Of a stretch of 64,000 nucleotides of DNA, positions 58,958-64,000 are shown piece by piece. The stretch is from Aerococcaceae bacterium DSM 111021. Lineage in GTDB: Bacteria > Bacillota > Bacilli > Lactobacillales > Aerococcaceae. The notes beneath the pieces are model-generated. The model was not told where the DNA came from and made no database searches. It was given only the letters and a program-made list of their open reading frames with translations. A program made the position numbers and the translations under genes. The DNA lies in assembly GCA_020112395.1 (NCBI GenBank), contig JACCEK010000002.1, forward strand, positions 655,791 through 719,790, given 5' to 3'. Each line of letters begins with the position of its first letter. Positions within the stretch are counted from its first letter, which is position 1.

Positions 58958-61900
58958 TTGATAGATGTTAATACTTTTGAATCAATGCAGATTGGTTTAG
59001 CATCCCCAGAGAAAATCCGTAGTTGGTCATACGGTGAAGTTAAAAAGCCTGAAACAATTAATTACCGTACACTTAAACCGGAAAAAGATGGTTTATTCTG
59101 TGAGCGTATTTTTGGTCCGTCAAAAGACTGGGAATGTTCTTGTGGTAAGTACAAACGTATTCGCTATAAAGGTCGTGTTTGTGAACGTTGTGGTGTAGAA
59201 GTTACACGTTCTAAAGTACGTCGCGAACGTATGGGACATATCGAATTAGCAGCTCCAGTTACTCACGTTTGGTATTTCAAAGGAATTCCAAGTCGTATGG
59301 GTCTTATCTTAGATTTAAGTCCACGATTATTAGAAGAAGTTATTTACTTCGCTTCTTATATTGTAATTGAATCAGGAGATACACCATTAGAAGTTAAGTC
59401 TTTATTAACTGAAACAGAGTATCGTGAAAAACGTCGTGAATTTGGAAATCGATTCAAAGCGAAAATGGGTGCTGAAGCAATTAGTGACCTATTAGCGGCG
59501 GTTGATATTAAAACAGAAGTAGCAGAATTAAAAGAAGCGTTGAAAACAGCGACAGGACAAAAACGTACGCGTGCAATTCGTCGTCTTGATATTCTGGATT
59601 CATTCTTAGAATCAGGTAACGATCCAACTTGGATGATTATGGATGCCTTACCAGTTATTCCACCTGAATTACGTCCAATGGTTCAACTTGAAGGTGGCCG
59701 TTTTGCAACAAGTGATTTAAACGACTTATACCGTCGTGTTATTAACCGTAATAACCGTCTGAAACGTTTATTAGATCTTGGTGCACCAAACATTATCGTT
59801 CAAAATGAGAAACGTATGTTACAAGAAGCTGTTGATTCGTTAGTGGATAACGGTCGTCGTGGTCGCGCAGTAACCGGACCGGGTAACCGTCCATTGAAAT
59901 CACTATCGCACATGTTAAAAGGTAAGCAAGGGCGTTTCCGTCAGAATTTACTTGGTAAACGTGTTGACTATTCAGGTCGTTCGGTAATCGTTGTTGGTCC
60001 ATCATTAAAGATGTACCAATGTGGTCTGCCAAAAGAAATGGCAATTGAATTATTCAAGCCATTTGTAATGAGAGAATTAGTTGAACGCGATATCGCAGGA
60101 AACATTAAAAACGCGAAGAAAATGATTGAAACTCAAGATGATGCAATCTGGCCAGTTATTGAAGATGTTATAAAAGAACATCCGGTTCTTTTAAACCGCG
60201 CACCTACACTTCACCGTTTAGGTATTCAAGCTTTCGAGCCAGTTATCGTTGAAGGTAAAGCAATTCGTCTTCACCCATTAGTGTGTGAGGCTTATAACGC
60301 CGATTTTGATGGTGACCAAATGGCTGTTCACGTTCCATTATCTGAAGAAGCTCAAGCAGAAGCGCGTCTATTAATGTTAGCTGCACAACATATCCTTAAC
60401 CCTAAAGATGGTAAACCAGTTGTTACACCATCTCAAGATATGGTTTTAGGTAACTATTACTTAACTTTAGAAGAAGAAGGACGTATCGGAGAAGGTATGA
60501 TTTTCTCATCTGTAAGTGAAGTTGAACTAGCTTACCAAAATGGATATGTTCACTTACATTCACGTATTGCGATTCCAGCAACAGCATTAGAAGGAAAACC
60601 ATTTACTGAATGGCAAAAAGAACGCTTGATGATGACGACAGTTGGTAAAATTATTATCAACCAAATCATGCCAGAAGAGTTCCCTTACTTAAATGAACCA
60701 ACGAATGAAAACTTAATCGAACGCACACCTGACAAATACTTCATCGACCATGGAGTAGATGTCAAAGAAGCGATTAAAGAGATGGAACTTGTTCCTCCAT
60801 TCAAGAAAAAACATTTAGGTAACGTGATTGCAGAAGTGTTCAAACGTTATCAAGTTACAGAAACATCTATCATGCTAGATAAGATGAAAGACTTAGGTTA
60901 TAAACACTCAACTCGTTCAGGTATTACTGTAGGGGTTGCAGACGTAATTAACTTAGACACTAAAGAAGTTATCATTACAGATGCTCATGATCGTGTTGAA
61001 AAAATTACTAAGCAATACCGTCGTGGTTTAATCACTGAAGATGAGCGTTATAACAATGTTATTCGTACTTGGGAACGCGCGAAAGATCAAATTCAAAATG
61101 AATTAGTCGCAAAATTACCGCGTCTTAACCCAATTAGTATGATGTCTGACTCTGGTGCCCGTGGTAACATCTCTAACTTAACTCAACTAGCTGGTATGCG
61201 TGGTAACATGGCCGCTCCAAGTGGTAAGATAATCGAATTACCGATTACATCTAACTTCCGTGAGGGATTAAACGTTCAAGAAATGTTTATTTCTACCCAT
61301 GGGGCTCGTAAAGGGATGACCGATACTGCATTGAAGACAGCCGATTCAGGTTACTTAACACGTCGTTTAGTTGATGTGGCACAAGATGTTATTGTTCGTG
61401 AAGATGACTGTGGAACAGATAAAGGACTCGTAATTAGCGCAATAAAAGATGGTAACAGTGTGATTGAATCACTTGAAGAACGTCTAATTGGCCGTTACTT
61501 ACAAAAAACTATTCGTCATCCAGATACTAAAGAAGTGATTATTTCTAATAGTGAGTTAATTACAGAAGATATTGCACAACAAATCATTGCTGCTGGTATT
61601 GAAGAAGTAACTATTCGATCAGTGTTTACGTGTGATACGATTCACGGTGTATGTAAACACTGTTACGGTCGTAACTTAGCTACAGGTGATGAAGTTGAAG
61701 TTGGAGAAGCAGTTGGTACAATTGCTGCTCAATCAATCGGTGAGCCTGGTACTCAATTAACAATGCGTACATTCCATACGGGTGGGGTTGCCGGTGGTGG
61801 AGATATCACTCAAGGTCTTCCTCGTATCCAAGAGATTTTTGAAGCGCGTAATCCGAAAGGATTGGCTCAAATTACTGAAGTTGCTGGTCAAATTGAAGCA

Positions 61901-62629
61901 ATTGAAGAAAAATCTTCTGACCGTACGAAAGATATTACAGTGCGTGGTATTACAGATACGCGTACATATAATGTACCTTTCCAATCACGACTTAAAGTTG
62001 CAGTGGGTGATTCTGTTGAACGTGGACAAGCCTTAACAGATGGTTCTATTGATCCGAAAGAATTGTTACGTGTAACTGATGTTATAACAGTTGAAAACTA
62101 TATGCTACATGAAGTACAAAATGTATATCGTGGACAAGGGGTAGAAATTGGAGATAAACACGTGGAAGTAATGGTTCGCCAAATGCTTCGTAAAGTACGT
62201 GTTATGGATCCAGCTTCTACAGATATCCTACCAGGTGCATTATTAGATATCGCTGACTTTACTAAAGCCAATGAAGCGGCAATTAAAGCAGGAGAAGTCC
62301 CTGCAACAGCACGTCCAGTCTTACTAGGAATTACAAAAGCAGCTCTAGAGACAAATTCATTCATCTCTGCTGCATCATTCCAAGAAACGACTCGTGTGTT
62401 AACAGATGCTGCTATCCGTGGAGATCGCGATGAATTGATTGGACTGAAAGAGAACGTTATTATCGGTAAGCTTATTCCGGCTGGTACAGGTATGAACCGT
62501 TACCGTTCACTTGAAACATCAACGTCTGTGGATATCGAAAGAATTCAAGAAGAAGAAAGATTAGCGAAAGAAAAAGCAAAAGAAGATAAAGCAAAAGAAG
62601 AAAAAGATACTGAATCTTCATTCAAATAA
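58958..62629 (+). CDS. rpoC: DNA-directed RNA polymerase subunit beta'
   Basis: 1223 residues from TTG at 58958, which has AAGGAGG nine bases upstream; an in-frame GTG-type start at 58913 precedes the binding site and is rejected. Seen: N-terminal zinc-binding [21 protein letters not shown], the active-site [12 protein letters not shown], the bridge helix and trigger-loop region ([21 protein letters not shown]), and the second zinc site [13 protein letters not shown]. The C-terminal tail is a Lys/Glu-rich run. The 98 bases after rpoB hold a CCACTC/GAGTGG hairpin but no T run. Confidence 0.97.
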   Translation: MIDVNTFESMQIGLASPEKIRSWSYGEVKKPETINYRTLKPEKDGLFCERIFGPSKDWECSCGKYKRIRYKGRVCERCGVEVTRSKVRRERMGHIELAAPVTHVWYFKGIPSRMGLILDLSPRLLEEVIYFASYIVIESGDTPLEVKSLLTETEYREKRREFGNRFKAKMGAEAISDLLAAVDIKTEVAELKEALKTATGQKRTRAIRRLDILDSFLESGNDPTWMIMDALPVIPPELRPMVQLEGGRFATSDLNDLYRRVINRNNRLKRLLDLGAPNIIVQNEKRMLQEAVDSLVDNGRRGRAVTGPGNRPLKSLSHMLKGKQGRFRQNLLGKRVDYSGRSVIVVGPSLKMYQCGLPKEMAIELFKPFVMRELVERDIAGNIKNAKKMIETQDDAIWPVIEDVIKEHPVLLNRAPTLHRLGIQAFEPVIVEGKAIRLHPLVCEAYNADFDGDQMAVHVPLSEEAQAEARLLMLAAQHILNPKDGKPVVTPSQDMVLGNYYLTLEEEGRIGEGMIFSSVSEVELAYQNGYVHLHSRIAIPATALEGKPFTEWQKERLMMTTVGKIIINQIMPEEFPYLNEPTNENLIERTPDKYFIDHGVDVKEAIKEMELVPPFKKKHLGNVIAEVFKRYQVTETSIMLDKMKDLGYKHSTRSGITVGVADVINLDTKEVIITDAHDRVEKITKQYRRGLITEDERYNNVIRTWERAKDQIQNELVAKLPRLNPISMMSDSGARGNISNLTQLAGMRGNMAAPSGKIIELPITSNFREGLNVQEMFISTHGARKGMTDTALKTADSGYLTRRLVDVAQDVIVREDDCGTDKGLVISAIKDGNSVIESLEERLIGRYLQKTIRHPDTKEVIISNSELITEDIAQQIIAAGIEEVTIRSVFTCDTIHGVCKHCYGRNLATGDEVEVGEAVGTIAAQSIGEPGTQLTMRTFHTGGVAGGGDITQGLPRIQEIFEARNPKGLAQITEVAGQIEAIEEKSSDRTKDITVRGITDTRTYNVPFQSRLKVAVGDSVERGQALTDGSIDPKELLRVTDVITVENYMLHEVQNVYRGQGVEIGDKHVEVMVRQMLRKVRVMDPASTDILPGALLDIADFTKANEAAIKAGEVPATARPVLLGITKAALETNSFISAASFQETTRVLTDAAIRGDRDELIGLKENVIIGKLIPAGTGMNRYRSLETSTSVDIERIQEEERLAKEKAKEDKAKEEKDTESSFK

Positions 62630-62651
62630 TTAATTAATCTTTTTAACAAAT

Positions 62652-62692
62652 GCCACCTCACTCTAGGTACATCAGAGTGAGGTGGCGTTTTT
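62652..62692 (+). terminator. rpoC terminator
   Basis: Perfect 13-base stem GCCACCTCACTCT/AGAGTGAGGTGGC (62652-62664 with 62674-62686) and T run. Confidence 0.92.
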
Positions 62693-62706
62693 GTGTTATA
62701 AGTAAA

Positions 62707-63405
62707 CTACATAGAAAGAACACAGTAAAATCCGAAAAAGATAAAAGGAAAAAAGGGGAGTGGACTAATAACTTTTTTTGAGAATACGTATCTTAAAATA
62801 ATGAATAGAAGAGCTGAACTCGAACAGATTAATAAGAATAAAGGAAACAAAGGTATAGGAATACATAAAGATAGAATGGTAAAGGTTTTAATATCTGCAC
62901 CTCCGATTGAACCAGGTCTTAAAATATTAAAGAGAAACAGAGCTGTAAAGGTAGTAAATGCCAGTAAGAATTGATCCCATATGTTAAGGTGACTCATAAA
63001 AAGGATGTAAAAAGATACGAGTAGAAGTGAACCTTGTAATAAATCTGGGATAATCATAGCGTGCACGTCACAAAAAATCATTAAAAGAGCAATCAAAGTA
63101 AAAACGACAACAAAGTAAAAAGGGTATTCAAAAAGAATGAACGTAGACCAAACCATAAAAATGCCACTAGCGAATTCAACTATTATATAGAAGGGACTCG
63201 TTGGATAATTACAATATCTGCACCGAAAAGACGCCAATATTTGTGAAATAATGGGAATAAGATCTATTGCAATAAGTGTAGTAGAACAATGATCACATGA
63301 GGAACGTCGAGATAAATTAATTTGTTGATTTACCCAATCATGTGCAAAACAGTAAGCGAAGGAGCCAAGGCAACTACCGAGAATAAACGAGACAATATAA
63401 ATCAT
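62707..63405 (-). CDS. Prepilin peptidase (ComC/PilD type)
   Basis: 232 residues with about seven to eight transmembrane helices. It cleaves and may N-methylate type IV pilin-like proteins. The two zinc-type cysteine pairs CDHC and CRYC lie after the first helix. The catalytic aspartates of the aspartic-peptidase site are in FCDVHAMIIPD and in GGADIKTF. The ATG at 63405 has AGGAGG upstream. In naturally competent Firmicutes this enzyme processes the ComG pseudopilins; the comG genes are not in this window. It faces away from the rRNA operon. Confidence 0.9.
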   Translation of the reverse strand: MIYIVSFILGSCLGSFAYCFAHDWVNQQINLSRRSSCDHCSTTLIAIDLIPIISQILASFRCRYCNYPTSPFYIIVEFASGIFMVWSTFILFEYPFYFVVVFTLIALLMIFCDVHAMIIPDLLQGSLLLVSFYILFMSHLNIWDQFLLAFTTFTALFLFNILRPGSIGGADIKTFTILSLCIPIPLFPLFLLICSSSALLFIILRYVFSKKVISPLPFFPFIFFGFYCVLSM

Positions 63406-63501
63406 ATAAAAACCTCCTATATATATATACAAGAAAAACCTCTAAATCCATTATTAAAAATGATTTAAAAGTAAAAAAAGTGAGAAAACAGGAAAAAAAG
63501 G

Positions 63502-63531
63502 TTGACCAACTACCAAAATTAATGGTATATT
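63502..63531 (+). promoter_or_regulatory. rrn promoter 1
   Basis: -35 TTGACC at 63502-63507, -10 TATATT at 63526-63531, 18-base spacer. Confidence 0.55.
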
Positions 63532-63614
63532 ATTCTTTGTCGTCACAGGACGTTGATTAAATTGTCTGATGGCAAAATCATTTACATTAAATTTACAAAG
63601 AATTTACAAACTTG

Positions 63615-63643
63615 TTGACAATATGTAAATGCAGTGTTATTAT
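63615..63643 (+). promoter_or_regulatory. rrn promoter 2
   Basis: -35 TTGACA at 63615-63620, -10 TATTAT at 63638-63643, 17-base spacer. Confidence 0.7.
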
Positions 63644-63724
63644 AACGTAAGTCGTTACAGTAACGTTTGTAGCGGTTACAAAAAAACACGAACAAAGTGT
63701 TGAAAAACAATTATTAAAAAATTG

Positions 63725-63754
63725 TTGACATCGACGCAAAATGCGTGGTATACT
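63725..63754 (+). promoter_or_regulatory. rrn promoter 3
   Basis: -35 TTGACA at 63725-63730, -10 TATACT at 63749-63754, 18-base spacer. Confidence 0.75.
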
Positions 63755-63825
63755 TATTAAGTTGTCAAGAAGACAATGAAACATATCTAAGCAAACGATA
63801 TATTCGATACGCTTTTAAAAAAGTG

Positions 63826-63855
63826 TTGACAACAGTTTGGAGGATGTGATACAAT
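63826..63855 (+). promoter_or_regulatory. rrn promoter 4
   Basis: -35 TTGACA at 63826-63831, -10 TACAAT at 63850-63855, 18-base spacer. Confidence 0.75.
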
Positions 63856-63869
63856 ATAAAAGTTGTCGC

Positions 63870-64000
63870 TTGAAAAAAGCACAACGAAAGCTCATTGAAA
63901 ACTGAACAAAGATAAACACACCAAATGTGTAATGGGGTCTGTTGATTTATCAGCAGACACAACCAAACAATTCGATCTGGATGACCACCAGTATAAAAAG
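63870..64000 (+). other. rRNA operon leader
   Basis: A boxA-like antitermination element GCTCATTGAAAAC (63890-63902) is followed by the ACTGAACAAAG sequence common before rRNA in this group. A GTCTGTTGA/TCAGCAGAC stem (63937-63945 with 63950-63958) may be part of an RNase III processing structure. The 16S gene should begin just beyond the window. Confidence 0.75.

Overview
The window looks like a low-GC Gram-positive chromosome close to the replication origin. The likely order is Lactobacillales, probably an Aerococcaceae- or Carnobacteriaceae-like member; the family is an inference. The reasons are the order gyrB-gyrA then rpsF-ssb-rpsR-gdpP-rplI-dnaB, strong AGGAGG-type ribosome binding sites, frequent TTG/GTG starts, an LPXTG surface protein, the blocks dut-radA-yacL-gltX and cysS-mrnC-rlmB-yacP-sigH-rpmG-secE-nusG, and two perfect parS sites. 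No insertion sequence, prophage, tRNA or CRISPR array was seen.

Layout. 1-4650: DNA gyrase. 4840-7225: serine biosynthesis (serC-serA, minus strand). 7310-13020: the rpsF-ssb-rpsR unit, gdpP broken by one in-frame stop, rplI and dnaB, with parS sites and DnaA-box-like repeats between them. 13200-16640: a secreted lethal-factor-type zinc metallopeptidase convergent with an LPXTG-anchored protein. 16750-19550: purA, a decayed membrane-protein gene and a membrane-anchored C39-type peptidase. 19720-21575: glnRA behind a perfect GlnR box. 21588-24640: a TPP-riboswitch operon for uptake of a thiamine precursor. 24647-27276: a PPC-domain protein, a deaminase and a cytoplasmic alpha-amylase. 27539-32226: dut-radA-yacL-gltX. 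32513-34858: a Met-type T-box leader, a MetE-like methyltransferase and a cyclase-family protein. 34966-39936: cysS to nusG. 39975-41974: a TspO-like membrane protein and a membrane-anchored hydrolase. 42010-45456: rplKA and rplJL, with a frameshifted secreted coiled-coil gene between them.

The most striking part is 45540-52176, a meta-cleavage catechol pathway: an IclR regulator divergent from genes in the order of Pseudomonas dmpE-F-G-H, then a catechol 2,3-dioxygenase (dmpB/xylE type) and, from its own promoter, a 2-hydroxymuconic semialdehyde hydrolase (dmpD/xylF type). Together these would convert a catechol to pyruvate and acetyl-CoA by the hydrolytic branch. The dehydrogenase (dmpC) and tautomerase (dmpI) of the other branch, and any ring hydroxylase, are absent here. 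Several cre-like sites lie upstream. The block, with two housekeeping-type hydrolase genes behind it, sits between rplL and the rsmC-like methyltransferase/rpoB genes, which are adjacent in Bacillus subtilis, so it looks like an insertion into a conserved locus.

54067-62690: the rsmC-like gene, rpoB and rpoC. 62707-63405: a prepilin peptidase (minus). The window ends in the leader of an rRNA operon with four tandem promoters; the 16S gene itself lies beyond the end.
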